Positions 21,701 to 32,415 of a DNA stretch of 64,000 nucleotides are shown here, piece by piece (position 1 is the stretch's first letter; every line of letters starts with the position of its first letter). The DNA lies in the NCBI GenBank assembly GCA_947471745.1, contig CANJKZ010001158.1, forward strand, positions 496,001 through 560,000, written 5' to 3'. Under the pieces are notes generated by a model. The model had not been told where the DNA came from, ran no database searches, and worked only from the letters and a program-made list of their open reading frames with translations. This stretch comes from Closterium sp. Naga37s-1. Its lineage: Eukaryota; Streptophyta; Zygnematophyceae; Desmidiales; Closteriaceae. The position numbers and the translations under genes were made by a program.

Positions 21701-24700
21701 TTGACCTCTCAAAATCTGCCCCAGCGCTTGTTTACGGATGTCCCATCTGAGCTCTCTTCGTCCGTCGCCCTGTTGCCAGGTGAACATGGCGCTGCGGCGG
21801 GCGGCACTGGGGGCGGAGCAGCCGCTGACGCTGTCGCTGGCGGAGATGAAGGAGCTCATCTACGTGCCGCTCTACCCCTGCCCCTATGAGGAACGCATTG
21901 GCGAGTGGGGTGACGGCGGCAAGGTGCGCTCACGTTACAGATCTGTTTCTCACCTTCTTTGCAACTCTTGCTGTTATCACAATACCAAGGGCCAACAGCG
22001 TATTCTTGTGCTGCATTTACCACTGCAATATCATCTCACCCTCAGCATCCTTTGCCAATCGTCTCTGCATCCTTGTTTTACCATGACCCGTCTGCAGTGG
22101 ATCTGCATGATTCCAACGGCGTTACAGTCCAAGCCTCTCGTGTACAGGTACTCTTTCCTCACCTCGTTTGTCATTCATTGAAACTCTACCTTTGTTCCAC
22201 TGGATATTGGATCGGATGGTTGCTTGCAGCTTGGACCTTATGCCCTCCGTATTCTCCCTGTTTCCTGTCAACTTAGAAGTCTGTTTTTTCTATTCTTCCT
22301 GTTCTCTACTGGTTGACTACCCTGCACCAGTGTGGGGAGCAACGAGCAGTTTGCGTTTGAGCAGGGCATGGCGGAGTCGGTGCGCACCAAGGCGTTCACG
22401 TTTGACCCGTTCATCACGGCGACGCAGCAGGCGCACATGCGCTCGCTGCCCTTCCTGCACTTCCACGCCATCGGCGTGGCGGGCGAGGAGTCGCTGGCGT
22501 ACTACCACAAGCAGAACCCCGACTACGACTTCAAGACGCTCGCACAGCTCATGCTCTTCCTCAACCATACCTATGTCGACGTGCTCAAGATCGACTGCGA
22601 GGGCTGCGAGGTCGCCTTTGTGCGCGACATCGCCCGCGCCTACGGCTCCGAACCCGCCACCCTCGCCAGCAAGGGCGGCGTGCTGCCCTTCGGCCAAGTG
22701 CTCATGGAACTGCACCAGTACGTTCACCTCCTTACTAATTAACCCTTCCGTCCAAACATAGCCATCTCCTTCCCTTTTTCTGTTTCTTGTGGTTTTTGTT
22801 CCTCCACAATCTCAATCTCCTGCACCCTATGCCCCTTGTCTTTCCCATCCTCTCCATCGGCTTCTTCTTTACTGCAATTGCAGCCATTCCTGTGTTACGC
22901 CTCCCCTCTCACCAGCCTTCTATTCCCTCCTCCCCTCGGCTCCCTCTCTGACTGGCATGGCAGGATCACGAACACCAAGGCGATGCTGGCGCTGCTGTAC
23001 ACGTTTGAGAGTCTGGGGTACCGGCTGTTCCACGTGGAGACGAACCCGCTGTGCCTCATCTGCATCGAGGTGGCCTACATCCACGACTCCCTCCTCCAGC
23101 CCGCCAACCCCCAGGCCTGCCCCAAAGCCCCCCTCAACGACCCTGCCACCCTCGCCAAAATCTCAGCTACTGGTAGTGCTAAAGCCGCTGTTGCTGCTGA
23201 CGTGGGCAGTGCAGAAGCAGCCAAGGACGCTCCAGCAGCAGTTAAGGAACCTGAAGGTGCACCAGCAGCAGCTGCAGCAGCATCAGAGGCAGAGGCAGGT
23301 GATGCAACATCAGGGGCCATTTCCCCTGTGACGGATGCAGTAGACGGAGACTCGGAAAAGCCTGTTGTAGGAACAGGGTTGGGAGATGCAGAGGAGAAGG
23401 TCGAGAAAGGAGAGGAGGCGGCACATTTGGGAGGCGAGACAGCAGTGCAAGGTGCTGAGGCCGGTGCTGCTGATGCAACCAGTGCTGCTGATATTACCAC
23501 TCCTGCTGATACTGCCAGTGCTGCTGGTGCTGCCAGTGCAACCGCCACCACTGACGCTGCTGAGCCTGATGCAAATGCCAAGAGCCCTTTAGAGTCTGGT
23601 TCTAGCTCTGGCAGCAGCGGGTTAAATTTGTTGGATCCAGACGATGCTAGTCCTGAGTCTACTGGTAACGCCTTGAGGCTTATCAACAATGAAAGCGGCA
23701 GCAGCGGTGGAGCTAATGCAGAGGGAACCAGCAGTAGCACAGTGAGCAGCAGTAGTACGAGTAGCAGCAGTAGCAGTGACAGTAGCATAGTGGCAAGTGG
23801 GGCGACGAGTGACATTGCATGGAAGGAGCCTCTGGGGGATAGCAGCCATGTGGATGGTTCTGCTCTCTGCCACGCTGACCGCTCCTATTATGTGAGCGCC
23901 ACACGCACCCATTGCACAGCCAAGCTCTGAATTCACCCATCAAGACGAACCATTTTGAAGACTTTTGCATTTACTGTAAACCTCAATGTTATGTTCTGCG
24001 TTTTATGTTTTTTTCTTACACCCTCACCTTCCTGCCCATGCTATTTCATTACCTTTTCCTTGTTATCTTCCATACTTGAATTCTTGCTGTGCTGCCTTCG
24101 TATGTGTTTTCCCCCAGGTGAACTCGCGCCTGCGCACGGTGGCGTGCAACGCATCGCAGCCGTTGATCACGAATGCGCCTGACATGCTCAACAACATCTT
24201 CGTGCCGCTCTACGCCTGCCCCTTCCAGGAACGCCTCGGGCCGTGGGGCGAAGGCGGCAAGGTCAGTCACACCTGGGAAGGGTTCCATCTGAGTTGGGCA
24301 TCGTTGGTTTGTCGTCCTGTAGCTTGGCTTTACCTATTCATCCTTTCTATCGCCATGATGTGTTTCCAACCCCCCTGCTCCCCCTTCACATCTCTTCCCA
24401 CAGTGGGTGTGCATGGCCCCAGCTGCCTTTCAGTCAGCGCCAGTTGTTTACAGGTGTGTATCAGATACATCGCCCTCTGATTTTATTCTTCCCTGTCCTC
24501 TCCATTCTTCCCGTTCTTTGTCGCGTTCTCTTCCTCTTACCTCCCCCCATCCTCATCGGTTCTGTGCTTTTTTTTTTTGCCCTCTCTGTCCCTTGCATCA
24601 CCAGCATTCACTCCAACGCAGCGTACGGCTTTGAGCTGGCGGCGTCCATAGCGCTGCACACGCGGCCACATGTGTTCAGCTCGTCGCTGTCGGCGGAGCA

Positions 24701-27700
24701 GCAGGTGGCAGTGAGGGCGGTGGTGCACGTGGAGTTCCACGAGGCGGGGCTGGCGCTGGCCAAGGACGCCAAGCCCACGGACGTCTCACTGCCCGACCTG
24801 CTGGCGGCGGCCAAGCACACCTACGTGGACGTGCTCTACCTCGCAGCGGACTGCCCCGAATGTGAGGTTGCCTTCATCCGCCAACTCAACGCCTCCTACG
24901 GCTCCAACCCCGCCTCCGGCCTCTCCCGCTCAGGAGGCCTGCTGCCCTTCGGCCAGATCATGATGCTGCTGGCAAAGTAAGTGCCGCACGCCTCATCTGT
25001 TGAGCTGTTCCCGCCTCTGCTGCTTAACCATATTTGTGACTTCTGTTTTGAAGATACGCTTCCTATTTTTTTGTTCTGGAGATTTCTTCGCCCACCCATG
25101 TGTTTGTTTTTTTCCACCTGTCTTGCATCACATCATCCAGTGTCCAACAAGTGCGGCAGATGCTAGAGGTGGAGTACACGTTGGAGAATCTGGGGTACCG
25201 GTTGTTCCACGTGGAGACCAAGCCCAACGGCCACCTGGAGGTGGCCTACATCCACGCCTCCCTTGTGCAGCCGCCCCAACCCGCTGACTGCCCCGTCGAC
25301 TCTGCCGGCCTCAAGTACCCCGACCACCAGCAGATTGACGATGCTGCTGTGTGCCAAGCAGAATCTTCTTTCCAGGTATGCGCCACAAGGGAGTAACCTA
25401 GGTTTCCATACTACAGTGCATGGATCTGGGATCATAAGCTGCTACGTACGGAGGCCCATGCATGGAGCATAAATGCACTGGAGCATTTATGCTTTATGCT
25501 TCGTTCTACCTAGAGTCCTAATGCAGCTGTGGGGATCAGCATCAATGCCTCAGCTGTGTTACCTCACTCAACTTAAGTGGCACCACTTAATACTCTGGGG
25601 TGCCATGTGTTGCTGTGGGTCGAAGGAAGTGTATGAGGCGTAATTCCAGATCCCGAATTGGTCCAACCCCTTGGGTGCCTTGTTCATCCTGTCGACGGTG
25701 TCACCAAACGGTTGTAACCTGTGATCTCATGCTACTTGCTTTTTCCCTCTGTTGTGTGGACGCCCACAATCAGGTGAACATGGTGCTGCGGCGGGCGGCA
25801 CTGGGGGCGGAGCAGCCGCTGACGCTGTCGCTGGCGGAGATGAAGGAGCTCATCTACGTGCCACTCTACCCCTGCCCCTACGAGGAACGCATCGGCGAGT
25901 GGGGTGACGGCGGCAAGGTGCGCCCTCTCCTCAGCCTCTCTGCTAATCAACCAACTCATTTGATTTCCTTTCTATTGGAGCCCTGCCTCTTTTTACCAAA
26001 TTCCTAGCCTGTTCAACCTGGTTATGCCCCTTTCCTTGACCTGACATTTGTCATTGTGGCTTCGTTGTCCTGTGAGTGCAGTGGGTGTGCATGCTCGCGT
26101 CTGCACTGCAAAAGCAGCCAATCGTCTACAGGTACCTCCTCCCTTTTCCAATGCCTTCATGTGCACAATCTCAATCCCCCAAATTTCGTATGTCCCTAAA
26201 CCCTGAGCCCTAAACCCGTTTTAAACCCTCAGTGCATGCCCCCATCATCCCTCCCCTGCACCAGTGTGGGGAGCAACGAGCAGTTTGCGTTTGAGCAGGG
26301 CATGGCGGAGTCGGTGCGCACCAAGGCGTTCACGTTTGACCCGTTCATCACGGCGACGCAGCAGGCGCACATGCGCTCGCTGCCCTTCCTGCACTTCCAC
26401 GCCATCGGCGTGGCGGGCGAGGAGTCGCTGGCGTACTACCACAAGCAGAACCCCGACTACGACTTCAAGACGCTCGCACAGCTCATGCTCTTCCTCAACC
26501 ACAGCTATGTCGACGTGCTCAAGATCGACTGCGAGGGCTGCGAGGTCGCCTTTGTGCACGACATCGCCCGCGCCTACGGCTCCGAACCCGCCACCCTCGC
26601 CAGCAAGGGCGGCGTGCTGCCCTTCGGCCAAGTGCTCATGGAACTGCACCAGTACGTTCACCTTTCTCTGTTCTCCGCCCGAATCGTTTTCTTCTAGTTT
26701 TTTTCTTCTTCTTGTGCTCATTCTTTCCCCTGAATTCCCTCTCTTGCAGTGTATGCCCCATTGCCTTTCCCACCCTCTGATTTACTCCTCATCACTACGG
26801 TTGCAACCATATGTGTGGTTAGGGCGTATCCATATTTGGGTCATGAGCACTGTTCCGGGCATGCGCAATTTGCGGATGACCCAAACAACATAAAACGCCA
26901 CTTTGGGTCCTCGGAACTCATGCGACACCCGAATTGCCGTGAGGGTTTTCGCGCCAAAATCATGCTCCCCACAACAGTCGCATCTAATGGAGGGATGCCA
27001 GAACGGTTGTCGAAAGATCATTAACGAGACCCACGCAAAACCACGCGACACCCACCGAAAAAACGCAATTGTCAAAATTTCCGGAAATGTTGGGAGCGCG
27101 ACGTGGGAAATTTTAGACACACTCATGGTCACTGGGGTCAATTTGCCGAGTGGTTGGGTGCAGAGGTGTAAGTCGTGGGACATTGCCCACTTGTGACACT
27201 CGACTGACGACCGCAAAAAAGATGGCAGTACAACCAGAATCGTGCAGTGATTGGTTGGGGGTGGGTCGTGCACGTCAGTCGCCCAACACCTGCACATTGA
27301 CCCAAAGCTGGGGCCGCGCGCGGCTCGGCAGCCCACTTCGGGTCATGCGCAAATTCCGCATGACCCAAACAGTAGCCAGAACAGTGCTCATGACCCGAAC
27401 ATGGATACGCCCTTATTAGCCGTCTCCTCTCTGGCTCTCATTTCCCGCATTACCCCCTTCCCCCCCTCCGTCCCTGACTGGCATGGCAGGATCACGAACA
27501 CCAAGGCGATGCTGGCGCTGCTGTACACGTTTGAGAGTCTGGGGTACCGGCTGTTCCACGTGGAGACGAACCCGCTGTGCCTCATCTGCATCGAGGTGGC
27601 CTACATCCACGACTCCCTCCTCCAGCCCGCCAACCCCCAGGCCTGCCCCAAAGCCCCCCTCAACGACCCCGCCACCCTCACCAAAATCTCAGCCACTGGT

Positions 27701-27817
27701 GGTGGAGGTGGTTCTGCTGCTGTTGCTGATGTCTCAGCCAATGTCGACTTGCCGGCTGCTGGTGAAGGTGCTGCAATGGGTGCTTCGGAGTCCACAACAG
27801 AAAGTGAAACAATCTGA
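18781..27817 (+). CDS. Four-domain membrane-anchored methyltransferase-like protein (Methyltransf_22/METTL24-like, A-B-A-B)
   Basis: Exons: 18781-19272, 19574-19717, 19939-19988, 20337-20708, 21295-21529, 21780-21923, 22098-22147, 22331-22717, 22964-23891, 24118-24261, 24404-24453, 24605-24976, 25141-25375, 25774-25917, 26082-26131, 26265-26651 and 27490-27817. All phases agree, giving about 1503 residues. Exon 1 encodes a type II signal anchor (TM near residues 20-39) and an acidic, glycine-rich stem. Four domains follow: A1 (165-431), B1 (432-934, including an Ala/Ser/Thr-rich linker of some 230 residues), A2 (935-1201), B2 (1202-1503). B domains show Methyltransf_22 signatures: SVGSNEQFAFE, FTFDP, LHFHAIG, VDVLKIDCEGCE, MELHQ and LGYRLFHVETN. 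A domains keep the fold but lose key positions. A Golgi/ER-facing small-molecule or glycan methyltransferase is inferred; the substrate is unknown. It could be two adjacent genes, but no new start or stop separates the halves. Confidence 0.85.
20937..21180. repeat. GT-rich microsatellite in methyltransferase intron 4
   Basis: An interrupted (GT)n tract with TGTGTGCG and TGTATG variants lies in the intron 20709-21294. It is simple-sequence DNA with no coding potential. Confidence 0.85.
26822..27412. mobile_element. Harbinger-like MITE (591 bp) in the last methyltransferase intron
   Basis: The terminal inverted repeats begin GGGCGTATCCAT and extend for about 35 bases through GGGTCATGAGCACTGTTC with two visible mismatches. 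The element is flanked on both sides by TTA (26819-26821 and 27413-27415), the target duplication of PIF/Harbinger and Tourist elements. No transposase frame is present, so it is non-autonomous. Inner sequences also carry inverted copies of a GGGTCATGCGCAAATT-like motif. Confidence 0.85.
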
Positions 27818-28539
27818 GGCTGTGCCAAACTGTGATGGACAGGGCTTAGAACTATTTATATTTGTGCATGAATTTCCAAGGCAAAGGATGTAATGTTTAG
27901 TAGTCAGCCACTGTTACAATGTTGTAGGGCAAAGGCCAAGTAGGTTCTTTCTGTGGTTGTGGTAATAAGTCCTGAAACACCACTCTCATGGTGTAGCTTT
28001 CGCCGGGTGGTAACAATCTTTTTGTTTGCGATGTGTTTTTGTTCCCTCACCTCGCCTTACCTCATTCACCTCGGCGCTGCACAACGCATCTCCTCTATTC
28101 GTTATTGTCACAAATGCACCGCCCTCACTTGCTTGTTTGTTTGCTCATCTGAAGTTCCAACCCAACGTCACTCGCGCAATGAAATCTAGGATCATTCACT
28201 TCTAGCGATCAGCCAGCAGCCCAGACAAATCGGCATTAGCTGCGAAAATTGTCGTGTCGTGGCCCGTTGTTCGGTTTGATGATAGTCCGCTTTCATCATA
28301 CGCACGTTTAGCGCCTCTCTCCCACTTGCGCGTTTCTAGTGGACTCCCCGTGTCGATTCATCATCCTTCCGGAGGGACCTCTCCGGCAACCTACGCTTTC
28401 GCCCCTCTGCGCCCAGCGCCACCGTGTCGTGTCAACATCCCGCGCTTAAATTTCAAACCGGCTGAGCCCCACAGCAATCCGTGGCCTCCACGAGCGCCAC
28501 GTGTCAGCACGATATCTCGCTCCTCGGAATCGCGGCAGC
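27818..28539. other. Intergenic region between methyltransferase and SEC22
   Basis: This holds the 3' end of the methyltransferase transcript and the promoter/leader of SEC22. No other feature is recognisable. Confidence 0.5.
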
Positions 28540-30436
28540 ATGGTGAAAGTGACCATGATAGCGCGAGCCACGGACGGCCTGCCTCTGGCGGAGGGGCTGG
28601 ACGACGGGCGGGAACAGCGGGAGGTGGAGGTGTACAAGCAGCAGGCCAAGTCGCTCTTCAAGCGCCTGTCGCAGGGCCTACCGCAGGCGTCGCGCATGTC
28701 CATCGAGACTGGCCCTTACTTCTTCCAGTACGCCGCTGTTCCCCGCCTCTCGCGATCACTTTCCTCCGCCCGCGCTTTGCGCTCTCGCGTGGTGGTGCTC
28801 GGGGGAATTTGTGCTACCTGCGCGATAGACCCTCCCGAATCTTCCTCCTTGCTCATCCGTCCCTGTTCCCTTCCCCGCTTCTTCACAACCCCCCTCCTCA
28901 TCCCCTTCCCCCGCTGCCCCCCGTTTCCCCAACGTACCCCTTCTGTGCCACCGCGTCCCTCCTCTCTCCTCTGACAGCTACATAGTGGAGGGCGGCGTGT
29001 GCTATCTGACGCTGTGCGAGCGGTCGTATCCGAAGAAGCTGGCGTTCCAGTACCTGGAGGAGCTGCAGCGCGAGTTCGAAAAGGTCAACCGCTCGCAGAT
29101 CGAGACCGTCGCGCGCCCCTACTACTTCATCAAGTTCGGTGCGTGTGTGGGAAGGGGGGGGGGGGGGGGGGGGGCGGGCGGGGGGGACGCGGGGCTGGGC
29201 GCGCGGAATGGGGGGCGCGTGGCGGAGGGGGCGTGGGGAGGGGGCGCCCAGTAGGGCATGAGAGGGGAGAGGGGCGTGGGGAGTGTGGCAATGCGTGTGC
29301 GACAGGGGTCTTCAGGGCTCATTGCATCAACACAACTGTCCTTTCGCTTCTGTAAAGCGCTCAGAAAGTGGATGTCATGTATGGGTGCACTTGCACTTCC
29401 TTCTCATTGCCTTCCCTCTCCTTCCTCTCCACAATTTCTCCCCCCTTCCCTTCCCCTCCTCCTCACTCCCCGCCCCCTTCTCTCCCACCTCCTTTCCCCC
29501 ATCTCTTAAGCCATCCTGTCTTCTGTTGCCTATCCCCCACCCTCCCGAGCAGACACGTTTATTCAGAAGACGCGCAAGCAGTACCTGGACACGCACACGC
29601 AGCGCAACATCGACCGGCTGAACGATGATCTCATAGAGGTGCAGCAGATCATGACTCGCAACATCCAAGACGTGCTCGGCACCGGGGAGAAACTCGACCG
29701 TATGTCACCCTGCTGCTTTGCCCACACGCCCCCTTTGCCCTCACGCCCCCTTTGCCCTCACACCCCCTTTTGCCCTCACACCCCCTTTTGCCCTCATACC
29801 CCCTTTGCCCACACACACTTTCGTCCACCCACACCGCTTCTGCCCATACACCCCACTTTTGCTCACTCACCCTCTTTCTCCTGGACATATTTGTTGTACC
29901 TCCTCATGGTAATCTCATCTCCACCAACACGCATGCACCCCCATGCTCTCCACACCCACCGCGCCTCCCCCACCCCCCCACGCCCCTTCCCCCCTCCAAC
30001 CCCCTCTCCTCTCCCCCCCAACCTCCCCAGATCTGACGCAAGTGTCCAGCCGGCTATCTACAGAGTCCAGCGCATACGCCAAGAAGGCCAAGCAACTCAG
30101 CCAACAGGTGCGCAGGGGGCTTCCATATTCCAGTGTCCTGCCCTCTTTTCACGCCCGCGTTGCTCTTTCACTCCTTTCACTCCCCGCTTCTGTGTCACTG
30201 CGACTCACATTTTCCGACATTTGTGCACAAGCGCACATACACGAACATGGACACACAAGCACTCAGTTTCTTGGCTGCTCGTTCTCTCAGCTCTGCCATA
30301 CACCCCTGCCCTGCGCATGCATGTGTGATTGTTACGACTGTCCCTGCAGGCTCTTTTGAGAAAATGGGCGCCCATTGCCATCTTAGTGCTCGTGGTCGTC
30401 ATGGTCTTCTATGCCCGCCGCCTCTTCTACTCGTGA
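28540..30436 (+). CDS. SEC22: Vesicle-trafficking SNARE SEC22
   Basis: R-SNARE that drives fusion of vesicles between ER and Golgi. Exons: 28540-28727, 28978-29138, 29553-29699, 30031-30107 and 30350-30436, giving 219 residues, the usual length. The N-terminal longin domain contains [20 protein letters not shown] and [20 protein letters not shown]. The SNARE motif follows, with [20 protein letters not shown] and an arginine at the zero layer ([16 protein letters not shown]). A C-terminal transmembrane anchor (about [17 protein letters not shown]) ends the protein. Intron 2 contains a G-run of about 18 bases near 29157 and introns 3 and 4 contain CCC-rich repeats. Similarity to land-plant SEC22 runs along the whole protein, as recalled from the family. 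Confidence 0.96.
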
Positions 30437-30983
30437 TCCCGCCCGTACCGTATTTGTGATTCGTGCGTCATGAACCTTGAGCTGCCAACACACACCAGCA
30501 GCACAGCCGCGGTCGCAGCTGGGGCCTGCTTGTTCCACGTCACTGGGTACCTTGTGCAACGTAGTTCTGTTCTGTATAACCTATTCAACATGTGCTGCAA
30601 GGAAATTTTCAATGATCTGTTGAAAGAACTACAGTACATGATAATGAGTTGCGCACTAGATGTTTGGTGAGTTCCGTTCTGTACTACATAGTCAGGCCTC
30701 CTAGCAGTCATATTCTTGGTATACAGGTAAGTGCACACAAACAGTACAGCCACTAATCACAAGCTCATTGCAGTGCTTGTGCTTGAAGCACGAAACGAAA
30801 TGGCAGCAGATGACACTAACGTGCCACCTGCTAGCTACCATAACAGCAGGCAATAGGGCTGCTGTTTCAGTATGCCTCCAACACAACCTGCTAGCACACA
30901 GCGCAGCTCAGCTCAGCACAGACAGCTCAGCACGCAGTCCTGGAGTCATTCGAGACATGCGTACAGGAAGCTTCATCCGGCGG
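30437..30983. other. Convergent intergenic region between SEC22 and the coiled-coil gene
   Basis: Contains both 3' untranslated regions. No gene or structured element is recognisable. Confidence 0.5.
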
Positions 30984-31213
30984 CTAGCGGTGCAGCAAGC
31001 AGTCGGGGTGCATCAAGTCCCCGCAGTCCCGGGCAGTGCACTTCCACGCCATGCCACGGCCCAGTGCGAGGCACTGCGCACACGTGTACGTGCCCTTCTG
31101 CCGCAGCCGCAACACGTGCGTTGGCTTGCGTGGGTCCCGCACACCCACCTGCACAGGTTGGTTGGTGCATGCAAGACGCAAGACAATAGACGCCATAGTA
31201 GTTGGTTCAAGGA

Positions 31214-31310
<97 letters not shown>

Positions 31311-31334
31311 GAGAGAGGGAGAGAGAGAGAGAGG

Positions 31335-31380
<46 letters not shown>

Positions 31381-32381
31381 AAGAAAGAAAGAAGAAAGAA
31401 AGAAAGAAAGACCGCACACGAGGTGATTGATCTGCACACATGTTGATGCCCACACAAGGGGTCAACGTGGAAAATAGATGAGAACCTGGAAATGTTCTAT
31501 GCGGAAAAAAAGGGCAGAAATGTGATCGTTTGGGCGTGTTCCTACGCCTCATATCAGGCAAATCTCAAATCAGGCTCGCACTGAAATTCCCCTATACCCC
31601 AAACCCTTTGCACATTTTATCAGGCAAGTCTGATATGAGGCTTGCTTGATATGAGGCGTGGGAACACGCCCTTAGTAGATGTGGTATGAATGCATACACT
31701 GGCAGGCAGGGAGGGGATGTGCAAAAGTTGGGGTGCATGGATGGCTGCATGGAGTATGTATGTCTGCATGGAGTATGTATGGCTGCATGGAGTATGTATG
31801 GCTGCATGGAGTATGTATGGCTGCATGGGGTATGTATGGCTGCATGGGGTATGTATGGCTGCATGGGGTATGTATGGCTGCATGGGGTATGGATGGTTGC
31901 ATGGAGTAACTATGATTACCTTGTTCAAGGCTTCCAGCAGTGAGCATCGATCGCGCTCCCATGTCAAGTGGTGTGACCGAACCTCCTCCTGATCCCGCCC
32001 ACCAAAGCAACAGATTGTTGGGAACGGGAAGGGGAGAGGAGGGCTTGGAGGGTAAAGAGACAAGCAGAGTGAGAGTGGCTGTCCAGGGAGGAGAAAGAGA
32101 GAAGAGCACTGTACCAACAGGGTTGGTCAGTCGGGGAGATGGGAGGGAAGCACTGCTGTGGTGTGAATTGGTGTGAATTGGTGTCCATTGGTGTGCATTG
32201 GTGTGAATTGGTGTGCACTGGTGTGCATTGGTGTGCATTAGCTTACCCATGAGCCCACATACCCCCTTGGAGCAGCAACAACTCACCAGCTGCTGCTGTA
32301 GCGCCTCTTTGGCTGCCTTGTTTGAGGCCAGCTCTGCTGATAGCTGCATTCGCGCGGAAGGGGGGTTTGGTTTGAAGGGGA

Positions 32382-32415
<34 letters not shown>

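Noticed and set aside
24118-27817. A separate second methyltransferase gene starting at the second A domain
   Set aside because: No start codon or signal anchor precedes 24118 in frame, exon 9 ends with the same linker-to-VN junction used inside the protein, and no stop closes the first half. It stays possible but is the less simple reading.
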